A stretch of DNA of 64,000 bases from Macrosoma leucophasiata (lineage: Eukaryota; Arthropoda; Insecta; Lepidoptera; Hedylidae). The position numbers and the translations under genes are program-made. The notes beneath the pieces were generated by a model that ran no database searches, was not told where the DNA came from, and saw only the letters and a list, made by a program, of their open reading frames with translations. The stretch lies in the NCBI GenBank assembly GCA_036365455.1, contig JAWQUS010000016.1:12361001-12425000 (forward strand), in the 5' to 3' direction. Below are positions 12,881 to 24,100 of the stretch, piece after piece (position 1 is the stretch's first letter; every line of letters begins with the position of its first letter).

Positions 12881-14581
12881 AAATTTTCTAAAAAATATCC
12901 AGTAGAATTTACTCTCCGACCCGGGGCGGCGGGGTTTGGCTATACAACAAATATCTGTCTCATATTTTTATAATTATAAAGATTATAGGTACTTATATAA
13001 AAAAAATCAAAAGCATATCATAAAACCTCATAAAGATGCATTTATTGTTATATTACCACTTTCGGTAATACCACTGAGTAGCCACCAATAAATAGGTATC
13101 TGACAACCCTAACTCGTATCGTTGAAGGTTCGTTCGTCATCTAAGATCGTTGTAGCTACTTCAAAGACACGCAATACAAGTTCAATGTCATGATGAGACA
13201 CTTTGTTCATCTGTCGAACGTGACTCAATGACTCCCAATCACAGTTCTCAATTACTTATTTAAATACAAATATCAAGCGCGGTCAAACAACCGGATATCT
13301 AAAAAAAAATATTCGCTTCTTCACCTCAACGGCAATATTTGAATCAAGTTCTACTTTTAATTGTGAAATATAAATAATGAACGTATAATCTTCGCAGCTC
13401 TAACAATACCCTTATAATGATTTTCCTTCTATTGAATGCACCCTATATAGTAAAGAGATTTGAGATATTTTTTCAGTTTCATTGTTTGCGTTCAATTACA
13501 CTGTCTTCTGCAAAGTTAACTACAATAACTGTTTATTTTGTAGTATCTGCAGTAGTTTTTATATCATCATAGGTAACATAAAAAACTACGGTAAAAAATA
13601 ACACGTACCTTGAAGTATTTTTATAATATGGTAAAAGTGTAAATAGTTTGAACTCCCTAAAAAGGCTGTGAAAGGTAGGTTTTATTCAGTTTATTGACCT
13701 CAGGCTTATCAGTAATTGTGAACACCATTATAATAATATGTACGAGTACTTCCGCAGCGAAAACCTATTACTTAATGGGTGCCTTTTGTTACAAACATTT
13801 TAAAATTAGAAAACTGGGTCATCCATATGTATATCTTAATGAATAATAAATGCTACAAATTACGCACTTAGTTAATTTTAACTTATGGGAATAATATTTA
13901 GATTTGAAATATTTGATTAGTACTATAAAATCACATAAAACGTTCTTGTATTTTTTATGCATTCTGTGTTGTTTGTCTAAGAATTGAATTAAATCTTTTA
14001 AGTTCAAGAATTGGAAAAAAAAAACTGCAAAAAAAATACTATTTACACGTCGAACAACAATGTTTGGCAAGTGACCGTTATTATTAGCCTCTCTGTTTGC
14101 AGGCAGTTAGTTTAAATTCAAAATTTATCCACTGAACACGTACTTACATTCTTTGTACGGAATAATGGACAAACATTGTGGTCATCATTATGCTTGATCC
14201 ATAATATACATATATCAGTATGTGTACGGAGATGTTTCGATCCAGACAGATCCGGCTGTTCAAAGCGATGTGTGTGTGATAAAATTAATACAAAAATTCT
14301 TTAACGACATAAACATATACGAAACGTGTTCAAGTTTGTTACAAAGTCTCCATAATGTGTAGTTTTTAGTGATTTGTTCTAAATATGTGTATTTTTCATA
14401 CCAATTCCTTTAACGACCGGTGAGACATAGTTTAATGAAATTCCTAGCATTATATCTTCAATAATTAAGCCTCATGATCTAATTTTCAGCAGTGCTTTAT
14501 TTCTTGTCGATGGAAAAAGTGACTATAGTCGACATTTTAAATTATTTAGACTTCTATTCAAGGAATGTCAATTCTGTATCA

Positions 14582-14589
14582 TATATAAA
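14582..14589 (+). promoter_or_regulatory. Candidate TATA box for the first Yellow gene
   Basis: TATATAAA lies 30 bp upstream of a CCATTTT initiator-like site (A at 14612), the usual TATA-to-start spacing. A second TATAAAAT occurs at 14715. Transcript evidence is absent, so the start is inferred. Confidence 0.35.
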
Positions 14590-14611
14590 CTTGAAATAAT
14601 TCCATTCGTCC

Positions 14612-14818
14612 ATTTTACTCGAGAAGCCTGACGTTCATAGTAGACAGTAATAAAGTGATGCCTTTCGAAAGAGCATTGTGAATTTAGTTAAAACTTCAGA
14701 AATTGTGTGTGTGTGTATAAAATAGTGTGAACACAAGTGATCGTAGTAGTGTACATGAAGATGAGACCAGGGAGCTCATATCAAAACAGGCTCTGCGGAG
14801 TGATGCTCAACCAATATG
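14612..14818 (+). other. Candidate first exon of the 18180-27895 Yellow gene
   Basis: An ATG at 14755 opens a frame of 21 codons (MKMRPGSSYQNRLCGVMLNQ, then Y plus one base) ending at a GTAATT donor after 14818. The acceptor at 18147 (TCTACAG) restores phase 1 and reads DPHQLDIFKAE straight into MAYGIERF at 18180 without a stop. The exon could encode a 32-residue N-terminal extension or be 5' leader that is in frame by chance. An in-frame TGA precedes 14755. The intron would be 3.3 kb. Confidence 0.4.
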
Positions 14819-15611
14819 GTAATTAATTTGCATAACTTGTTACTTACTGCAAATTATCATCGATGATTCTTTAAGATAAGATCCTAAAAACACTAATTAA
14901 TAAGACGTACTATAAAGATTGCAATGACAACCTATGTCTATATACCTATTGGAATCCATAGATCGTCAGATTTATTAAGATTATAAAAAGCATCTTGAGG
15001 AGAATATGGCAATACTGTGTTACATAGGTACCTTCGTTAGGGTGTGTACCTAAGGTGCTGCCCTAAAGATGTCCCAAAATTTGTACAGGAACGGCAATTA
15101 GTCGCAAACAAAGTCATTTACTCATCACAGCTTAATTTTGAGTTCCGCATGACCGGAGAACGTTCCGCTTATCCAAAATCAATCAAATATAGCTATTATT
15201 CACTTGGCATAAGTTGCCCGTGTGATTGAGCGCCTAGTTTCCGGATAGTACAATAATGTATGATATTAATGATTATGGTACACCATTAAAATATAAAAAA
15301 TAAGATACGATGAATACTTTACAATATTATGTACTATTAAGGTCGTTCAATAAATGTTGTCACGTGTACCTATTTTTACGACACTGAGCATTGAGTGCGT
15401 TGACTGACTCCCTTGTGAAGCCATGTTCATCAACTTTGATAATTTTGTATTACGTGGCCTACTTGTCAATAGCCTAATCCGACTGACAGAAAAATAGAAA
15501 TGTTTTTTGTTATGGAAATACGCTTTAAGTCATTCGTTTAAGGAAGGTAATAAATATAAATAGAACTACGTTAAGAAAAACCGACTTCAAAACTGAAAAG
15601 TAAAAAATAGT

Positions 15612-15903
15612 TTTTTTTTTTTTTATGTTATAAAAGTGGCAAACAAGCGTGCAGTTCACATTGATGTTAAGTGATGACTGCAACCTATAGACACCCACAC
15701 AATGACCAGAGGTCAAAATGTAAATGCGCTGCCACTCCTGAGGCATTAGGTGTTATGCCTCTGTGCCGGAAATTACAGAGCCGTACATTACCACCTGACC
15801 GGAACACGATAGTGCTGAACACTACCATTTAACGGCAAGTATATTAGGTAATGCGGTGGTGCCTACGCCCGCGAGCTCCGTCACTGGAGCTCTACCACCA
15901 GTG
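15612..15903 (-). repeat. SINE-like repeat, family 1, nearly full length
   Basis: About 290 bp. Read on the - strand it begins CTGGTGGTAGAGCTC and ends GCTTGTTTGCCAC followed by an A-rich tail (the T run at 15611-15624 on the + strand). It is inserted in the left arm of the inverted-repeat element at 15566-16307. Confidence 0.75.
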
Positions 15904-16039
15904 AAAGATTTAATAGTAATTATATACTACCTATTATTTATATGTGCTATTTACTAATAGGTTTGAAGTCGGTGCCAAGCCTGAAACAAATAATTATATT
16001 TTAATCACTTAAATATGTAGGTATACGAGCAAATTAATA

Positions 16040-16155
16040 CACTGAACAAAACGTAACCGGCGAATCGTGGGTGTTTGCATGTATGCTTGAATTTATGCAT
16101 TTACCTCTGCCTACACCTTCGGGGATTACAGGGGTTAAGTTACGTTTTAATACAA
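16040..16155 (+). repeat. Fragment of tRNA-derived SINE (family 2)
   Basis: ACGTAACCGGCGAATCGTGG, TGTATGCTTGAATTTATGCA and TCGGGGATTACAGG match the 54240-54545 copy closely, in the reverse orientation. Confidence 0.65.
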
Positions 16156-16952
16156 TGAAATGCCTACTTTAGTGATTTTGGCTTGGCACCGACTTCAAAC
16201 CTATTAGTAAATAGCACATATAAATAAAAGGTAGTATATAGATAATTACAATTATCTCTTTATTATTTTTTACTTTTCAGTTTTGAAGTCGGTTTTTCTT
16301 AACGTAGGTATATTCATTTAATACTTTTTAGTTTATTGCTGCATTGCCAATTAGATTAATGTTCACATCTGCTAAATTTGTAAAATCTGACTCTTTTAGC
16401 TTCGTGACAATTAGATACCTTATTTAAATTGTTTAGGTGTGTCGATACAAAACTATTACACGACTATACGAAATCAATGAAAAAAAATTATCCACGAAGG
16501 AGTTAATATGCTGTGTTGTGTCGTCGATGAGTAAATGTGTCATTGTTACTTGTTGTCATCTATTTGTCATGCGCATTAGGACTATCTAGGACGTCAGTGA
16601 ATTCAACGCATTATGACAACTCGCCGTCTATTCTTATTCCCTTAGTGTGAGGTGAAAGTAAGTATAAAAATTCTCATAAAATAAAAACTGATGGGCTTAT
16701 CTGAATCAAATTTATATGGGACCAATTCGAAACTATCAAACATCATCAGAATCAGATAAATCGGTCAACAAATCTCGGCGAAAGTCGCGTACATACATAA
16801 AAAGAAAAATATATACCGGCCGAATTGAGAACCTTCTCGTTTTTTGAACTCGGTTAAAAATTTTACAATGACAGTAGTTACTGTACATGTGCCTTCCTAT
16901 AAACATATCTACATAAAAAACAGAAAGTCTTAATGTTTGCCACTTCTGTGAT

Positions 16953-17060
16953 ATAACTGTCATCATCATCATAATCATTCCAGGCAAAAGAGGTCCACTG
17001 CTGGACAGAAGCCTTTCCCAAAGTTGCCCATAACAGTATTGTTCATCATTAGGGGAGAAT
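16953..17060 (-). repeat. LINE 3' end fragment
   Basis: TCATCATCATCATAATCATT followed by GAGGTCCACTGCTGGACAG and AAGCCTTTCCCAAAG is the reverse complement of the standard lepidopteran LINE tail also seen at 10225-10352. Confidence 0.6.
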
Positions 17061-17084
17061 ATTGTATAATCACCATGCGGATCA

Positions 17085-17380
17085 TGCGGATTGGTGATCG
17101 CGGTGGTGGCATTATTGTCCTGCTGCCCACTCCGCGTCATAGTATATACTGGCATTGCTCGGTTGACAGACTGCAGTAGCGGTTAAATTCTTGTCACGTC
17201 CTGACTTCATAATAATAATATGCCTCTGTGCCATATATTAATTACCAACAAACCGGAATACATATGCATTAAACACTATCATTTATATCCGCTGCTCAAT
17301 TATAGATTAGGTAAGATTTACTACGCTCGAGGTGTGCGAATGCTACACCCTCGTGAATCGTTTCTGGAGCTATATTTCAA
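17085..17380. repeat. Old repeat fragments, including a diverged family 1 piece
   Basis: GGTGATCGCGGTGGTGGC..CATTGCTCGGTTGACAGACT is similar to 1410-1500. From 17219 ATGCCTCTGTGCC..ACCGGAATAC..AAACACTATCATT resembles the centre of family 1. Confidence 0.45.
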
Positions 17381-17777
17381 GTACCAAATACGCTATTATT
17401 TCTTCTACGTTAGATATGTTCTTACGAATTCTTTAAAATGTTTAAAGTTTATGATACGTACCTACCGACTACCGACCAGTGGAAGTTGAAACATAGCTCA
17501 CGAATCAATGTGTTAGCAAAAACCTAAATATAACGCAGTTTTTCTAAAAGGTATAATTATCGTTAAGTGATATCGCCATTTATAACAAATATACTAGCAA
17601 GAAAAACTTTATTACTTTTGCATGATCAGTGATCACATAAAGTTTAAGTAAGGCCTGAAACTTTGTATGTAAGCCATTTACAAGTAACCCATTTATACAC
17701 ATAGTTAGATTAAAAAACTACTTCGAATGGTAGGTAAAAAGGCCTTATTTAGTCTTGTTTTAGTTGTTGAGTATATT

Positions 17778-18058
17778 TTTTTATGTAAAGAATGTGGTAA
17801 ACGAGTATTCAGCTCACATTGATGTTAAGTGATGACTGCAGCTTAAAGACATCTACATAAAAACCAGTCTTCAAGATGCAGATGCGTTACCACTCCTGAG
17901 ACCTAAGGTGTTACGTATCCGTGATGGTTACTACGGGACCATACATTACCATCTAACCGGAACACGTGCCAAACATTACCATTTAGCGGCAGATAGGTTA
18001 GGTAATGCGGTGGTGCCTACGCCCTCGAGCTTCTACACTTGGAACTCTACCACCAGTT
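17778..18058 (-). repeat. SINE-like repeat, family 1
   Basis: Near full-length but diverged copy: CACATTGATGTTAAGTGATG, CACTCCTGAGACCTAAGGTG, GGTAATGCGGTGGTGCCTAC and a closing CTCTACCACCAG. It ends about 90 bp before the acceptor of the first certain Yellow exon. Confidence 0.7.
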
Positions 18059-18179
18059 AAATTAAAAAAAACTAAAAATCATTATTGTCCTAGCCTAACT
18101 ATGTAGACAAATATTTAATTAAATTATTATTTCTGACGTTTCTACAGATCCCCATCAACTGGACATATTCAAAGCAGAA

Positions 18180-21100
18180 ATGGCGTACGGCATTGAACGG
18201 TTTTTCCTTCTGTCGTACTGCCTCGCGTGCTGTTGGCCAGGATTGACCGCAAAAAGTAGCTTACGCATTGTGAGACAATGGGCTGAGCTCGACTTCGTGT
18301 TTCCCAGTGAAGAGGTCCGTCAAGATGCTCTATCCAAAGGGTATTTTGTTCCTGGCAACTCCGTTCCTATTGATGTGGATGTTCAGCATAGACAAGGTAA
18401 ATTATTATTATACTTCTTACTATTAATTATTATAAAGGTAAGTAATAAGATGTTGAAGTATTTTTCCATCATGATTGATGGAACTTATGTATTAGTGGCA
18501 CAGTTTTTTAATATAAGTTTATGAAGGAGGGTTAGGGTGAGTAAGGGTTGGCCTAACCTTTTGGAAATGCTTGTCTGTCATATATTTTTATATGAAAAGA
18601 AGGCGGCAAACAAGCATTCATGTTAAGTGATGACTGCAGCCTATATACGTCTACACAAAAACCAGAGGTCAAAATGCGAATGCCTTGCCAACCCTGAGAC
18701 CTAAGTTGTTATGTCTCTGTGATAGTTATTACGGGGCCATACATTACCATCTAACCGGAACACGATAGTGCTGAACACTACCATTTGGCGGCAGATAGAG
18801 CTAATGCGGTGGTGCCTATCCCCGCGAGCTCTGGCACTAGAGCTCTACCAACAGTAAAGTCCTTTTAATATAATCGTTTTATAGTAACATTTTTCCAATT
18901 AATCCGTTGAGCTAAATGCGAACAATATGAAATTAATTGTCATATTTTTCTCGTGAGCTGACTAGATTATGCAATTATTTTTTTTTAAGGTGCTCTTCGG
19001 TCACGAATATTCGTGACGGTGCCCCGGTTTGACGCAGGCCGGCCCATCACCCTCGGCACTGTGGATGAGCACGGAAGGCTCTCTGCCTACCCCGATTATT
19101 CATGGCACGATAATCAGGGAACCAACTGCGATGGAATGACTTCCGTATTTAGAGTTGCTGTAAGTGATTTTTTTTATGTAGGTACCTACTATGCGTAACC
19201 ATAGAGCAACACGGCCGCGGCGGACTGGAGGAGAGTAGCCATAGCGTTTATTATCGATGCAAAACAAACTAACTGGATTAAACTCAGGGTAATTATATCA
19301 CTTTTCGCGAACTGGGAATTGAATTCAAGACTACAATCCTAGTTACATATAGTAAGGGAGCCCAAGAGGGGATTTTTGGATTTGCTCCAGCGCGTCAGAT
19401 TAAGTTATAGGAGATACCTTGCACCCAATTCAGTACCTCCACCAAATCTAAGATTTCTATAAAAGGCCGAACCCTTAGGGCTTCCGCCACGAGCTTGCCT
19501 CGCATCCAAATTGTCAGAATTTTGGATGGGAGCTTTGATGGGGTTCACTTTAGATCCTCTCTGAGTATCTGACATTCTTGAGTAATTTTTCACCTTCATT
19601 TTTGAACGAATCAAATGTTTTTGAAGAGGACGCGGCATCAACGTCTTGGGTCAAGAGCGTGTCAGATATTCTGTGAGGGTTTAAAATGTGGCCAAACAAT
19701 GCTCCTATCCAAAATTCAGACAAATCGGAAGATGAGTAAGATCGTAGCGACATTTATATTTTTTTTTTAAGACTATTCTTCGGCCGCGTCTTTATATACG
19801 AACCTTAGATTTAGTGGAGATAACCAGCGGGGTTCAAGGAATCTCCCATATCTTTATCTGACGCGCTCGAGTAAATCCAAAAATAGCATCCTGGGCTCCC
19901 CTACTAATACTAACCCCCTTATTCATAAACGTACATTAGATACGTTTTAGCTATAGAATGCTTTGTCTTTGTCAGTTGCATTGTCAAATGTGTAAGATAG
20001 AAAAAGACAAAGGAGAGATTAGCAACACTTATGCCAAAATACGTTTATGAATAAGGGGGTTCTTATATATCGTTGCAGAGACAATGAAATTATTAGGAAG
20101 TCGCTAACAACAGTGTATTCAAACCCAGCACGTAGGCTCATGGCCGTTGCATTATGTGAACAAAAAATATTTATTAATTTATAATAGTTTATTTTAAACT
20201 ATTCGGCATTATTTCGCTACACATTACCTAAGACGAATTCCGTAGTACAGGCATCGCGGATATTAGATAAATAAATAAAATATAAAACTACTCAAATTGT
20301 GTGACTTCAACACACATGACGTGAAAATGACAAAGAATAATGCATAATGAAGACGCATTATGCATTGTTTATTCACAACTTAATTTGTTTACAGGAAGTA
20401 GGTACGTAGTAAATTATTGTCTTGATGTACAAGAATAACAATGTAAAATCATAAAATAGTAATAGGTTTCCATAAAACACAAGTATGCATACAAATCAAA
20501 TCAGGTTTTTGCTTCGTCTTCGTTCTTATTTAGTCAGAGTTAATTAACCTACATCATATATGAATACATTTAGGTACGTGAACACAGTTGAGGTGTATTT
20601 AAGGATATATCGAAATTTCAAACTGCTATTGGTTATTCTGTTTAAAAAACAGCCTCTTGAATCTCAACTTTAACAACGCTAGAACTTTCCGCTGGTGGTC
20701 AGTGTCAGAGCTCGCGGGCGTAGGCACCACCGCATTACTTAAATGCACCTACTTATTGCTAAATGATAGTGTTAATTACTGTAGTGTTCTGGTCAGGTGG
20801 TAAAATACGGCCTTGTAATATCCGGATTTAACAGAGATCCAATCAATGCCTTAGCCTCTGGAGTGGCAACGCATCTAAGTAGATGTTTAAAACTACTGTA
20901 TTACTTACCATGAATGTTAACTGTATGCTTGTTTGAACTGTGCGCTTTGTACGAAAACAACTGACCGTCCGTGCGCCATACGACAAACGCACCGCTTCGA
21001 CACTGCAGCGGTCCGACACAAAACGCATAAATTGATAGAGCCCTAAGCGTATTTTAGGGTATATGCAGAGAATATGTAATAATACATAGTATAGAATGGA

Positions 21101-24100
21101 TACTTCGACGTCCCGCCCATGTTCCCCCCGCCTTACCCAACCTCCTCCCCTCTTATGGGCGACGTTTGGTATTCTCTACGCGCTACGCACACAGTTGCAC
21201 GTGTGAATACACAACACTGATTGATGACTGTGTAAAAGAGACCAAATTAAGCGTTTGTATCGAATTTTGGCGGAGTGTCCGCGGTGTGGTATAGGTATAC
21301 TTATAGGTGTCCATCTACTGACGTGCCTTGTGAGCTGAGCCATGAGCATTTAATATTTGTTGTCAGCAATAGATGTCTAATTTCTACCTAATCAAACTCG
21401 TGTTCTTCTAAATCTTCAATTTATTTTTGTTTCAGATTGATCAATGCCAAAGAATGTGGGTAATGGATACCGGTAAGATTGGAGAAAAGGAGGTTTGTCC
21501 GCCACAGCTGTTGGCGTTCGATCTTAACACTGATACTCTCGTCTACCGACACAAAGTCAATGCCTCAAACTACGTAGCTAGTTCACTTTTCATAACGCCC
21601 GTAAGTATTATTGATATTAAAATTCATGTTTATTTTCACGATTTTATTTCATTGTGAATATACATTTGTCTATTAGATACTACTTCGCCATACATGTCTG
21701 TCCCTGATTAGGGTAAGCCTATGTTTACCCTAATCAGGGACAGACATGGGCGTCGCCAGAGGCTGGCAGCAGGAAGCAGCCCTTCCCTACAGATAAAAAA
21801 TAGCGCAATTTACAGGAAGGACTGACCTGTGCCAAAAGTACCTGTAGGTACCAACCTAGTCCTAGAACCAGCCTGCCCTTCCCTGTAGCCAAACTGTCCC
21901 CCTCTATATGGTCTCCTGGCGACACCCTTTCACACAGATGAAATTGTGGCTCAACAGCAGCAAAACTATTTATGCTCATGTCCTTGTAAAATTGAAATAA
22001 TTTATTTCATGACTAACCGTCGACAGTTAGGTACCTCCTACTAATAAAATAAAATAGTCAGACACACTGAATTAATTATCTACAGTTATACCACAGTCTA
22101 AAGAAAACGAACATGTTAATTACTGTGGTTATACTAACTACATGTTATTTTTATGATTTTATTCATGTAGGTACAACTTTACATTTTAATCGATATTATC
22201 TATTTCGTTATGATAACATATTATTAATTGAATATAATGAATTTACAACAAGAAAGCATTTGTGTTTTTAATTTGATATCTTGAAATACCTTAGGTATCT
22301 ATATTTTAAAAACTACTGAACCGATTTTAATTAAACTTATAGGTACTGTTCCCTTCGTAGACAAACATTAAAACATCAAATTTGTTATATCTTTGATGTT
22401 TGAATGTCATACATACCTTTGATACATACCTACATCTACGAAATTTAGTACACGTGTTTGGAAGTCTATGTAAATCATTATACTGAAATATTAGACAATT
22501 CCAGTAATATCACATATACATGTGAAACTGATAACCTCCTTTTTTATTTTGAAGTCGGTTAAAAAAGTTACGAAGGATTACTGAAGCTTAAAACATAAAT
22601 AAAATAAAATATCTCTGCCATGATCAACTTCCATGTCCTTTACCTGTAGTATTTGTATACTCTTTGCTTTACCTTCTCATAAAGGACAATGGATAAATCA
22701 TGCAATTACCTACTTCAGATTACAACGCAAATGACATTGACTCGTTGAAAAGAAGAGTATCTATGGTCCCGTAATACCTTATCACAGAGACAACAACTAA
22801 GGTCTCAGGGGTGGCAACGCATGCGTATTTTGACCTCTGTCTTTATGTGGATGTCTATAGGCTGTAGTTTTCACTTAACATGAATGTGAACTTGATGCTT
22901 GTTTGCCACCTGCTTTACATAAAAAAAATACTTGCATCTTTCATACATTTGCAATTGTGTACGTAAGTTTATATATGTAGATACGAGTAAGTAGGTACAC
23001 TCTAGAACATAAATAAATGTACAGAATAATTGCGTGTTTACCTTAGCCCTAATTAAATATATTAATTTTTAATTGTAAGCAATAATAAGTATTTATTTAT
23101 GTGTGGGCAAGTAATAAGGGAAAAATATTGTAAAATTGCTCATATGTAGCATTCCGTAAAATTAGAAAGCCCAACAAGTTGGTAAGCATCGTCTTTAATT
23201 GGCTGAAATGATATCAATGCATACCATTGATATTTGTATATGAATGTATCATACCTACCTATGCAAATATTGGATAAGGGATAGTTTCGTTCACGGGTAC
23301 GTATTCTTATTTTTGACGATACGACTAGCGATTCTGCGACGTTCACACAAATCCCAACAATATCCCAGATTGAACCAATCTTTGTTGATCTACATTTATT
23401 TATAGGGAAAAACGATTGAATCAAAACGATCGAACAACACAGTGAATGATTTGCTTTTTTACTTTATCATTTATTTTAGACTAATGTCCTTATTACACGA
23501 CACGGTATTCAGGGTCCGGCAGAAAGGGTGGACGTGGGCTCGCACCGGGTTGCCGCTTATTTCACTATCCGGTCGACAGGGCCCTAACTCAGTCACAGTA
23601 CAAATAATAACAGTATGGAAACTACGTACAAAACGTTGAAACGTCACAAACATGCGTATCAACGAGGCCCCTAAGCGGTTTTCGCTGTACTGCAGCTCCG
23701 AGTCACTCGCTACTCGAGCGTCGATGCGCATATTTGCGTGAGTGTGCCGGTTTAAACGTTTTGTACGCAGTTTCCATACTGTTCATATTTGTACTGTGTG
23801 TAGTTAGGGCGTTAGGCTGACCGGGCCGCTCCGGTCGTCCTAATTAGGAACCCTAACTCCCTAAATGTTATTACACTACCTATCCCTTGACCCTTGCTAT
23901 CGGACCCTGAATATAGTTTCGTGTAATAAGGCCAATAATGTAAAAATATATTTACGTACATTTCTAGTCACCACAGACGTTAAAAAATATTACATTTCAA
24001 TTATGCTTATGTTCATAAATTTGAATATGAAATTATGTTATCTCTTGAAGGTTGTGGATGTCCGTGGGTCCTCTCCCGACGACTGTTCCGACACATTTGT

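Larger units (their letters stand above)
10400..14560. other. Intergenic DNA upstream of the first Yellow gene
   Basis: No gene is supported. It contains the short foldback at 11758-11833 and a family 2 SINE fragment at 12665-12880. The rest is AT-rich unique-looking DNA that may hold regulatory sequence for the gene downstream, but I see no specific site. Confidence 0.5.
15566..16307. mobile_element. Large inverted-repeat element with two inserted SINE-like repeats
   Basis: The outer arms CTACGTTAAGAAAAACCGAC (15566) and its reverse complement ending at 16307 match over about 44 bp. Inner arms at about 15924-15978 and 16180-16234 match over about 55 bp around TTTGAAGTCGGTGCCAAGCC. Together they are one inverted repeat of about 125 bp per arm. 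The left arm is split by a family 1 repeat (15612-15903), and the loop holds a family 2 SINE fragment (about 16040-16155). The GAAGTCGGTT end motif recurs at 22550. Confidence 0.75.

Noticed and set aside
16736..17155. 139-codon - strand frame
   Set aside because: It runs through a LINE 3' end with a (CAT)n tract and an old repeat fragment. It has no splice context and no domain.
19405..19753. Two - strand frames considered as a transposase or gag-like gene
   Set aside because: They lie in the arms of the palindromic foldback element and have no catalytic or zinc-finger motif.
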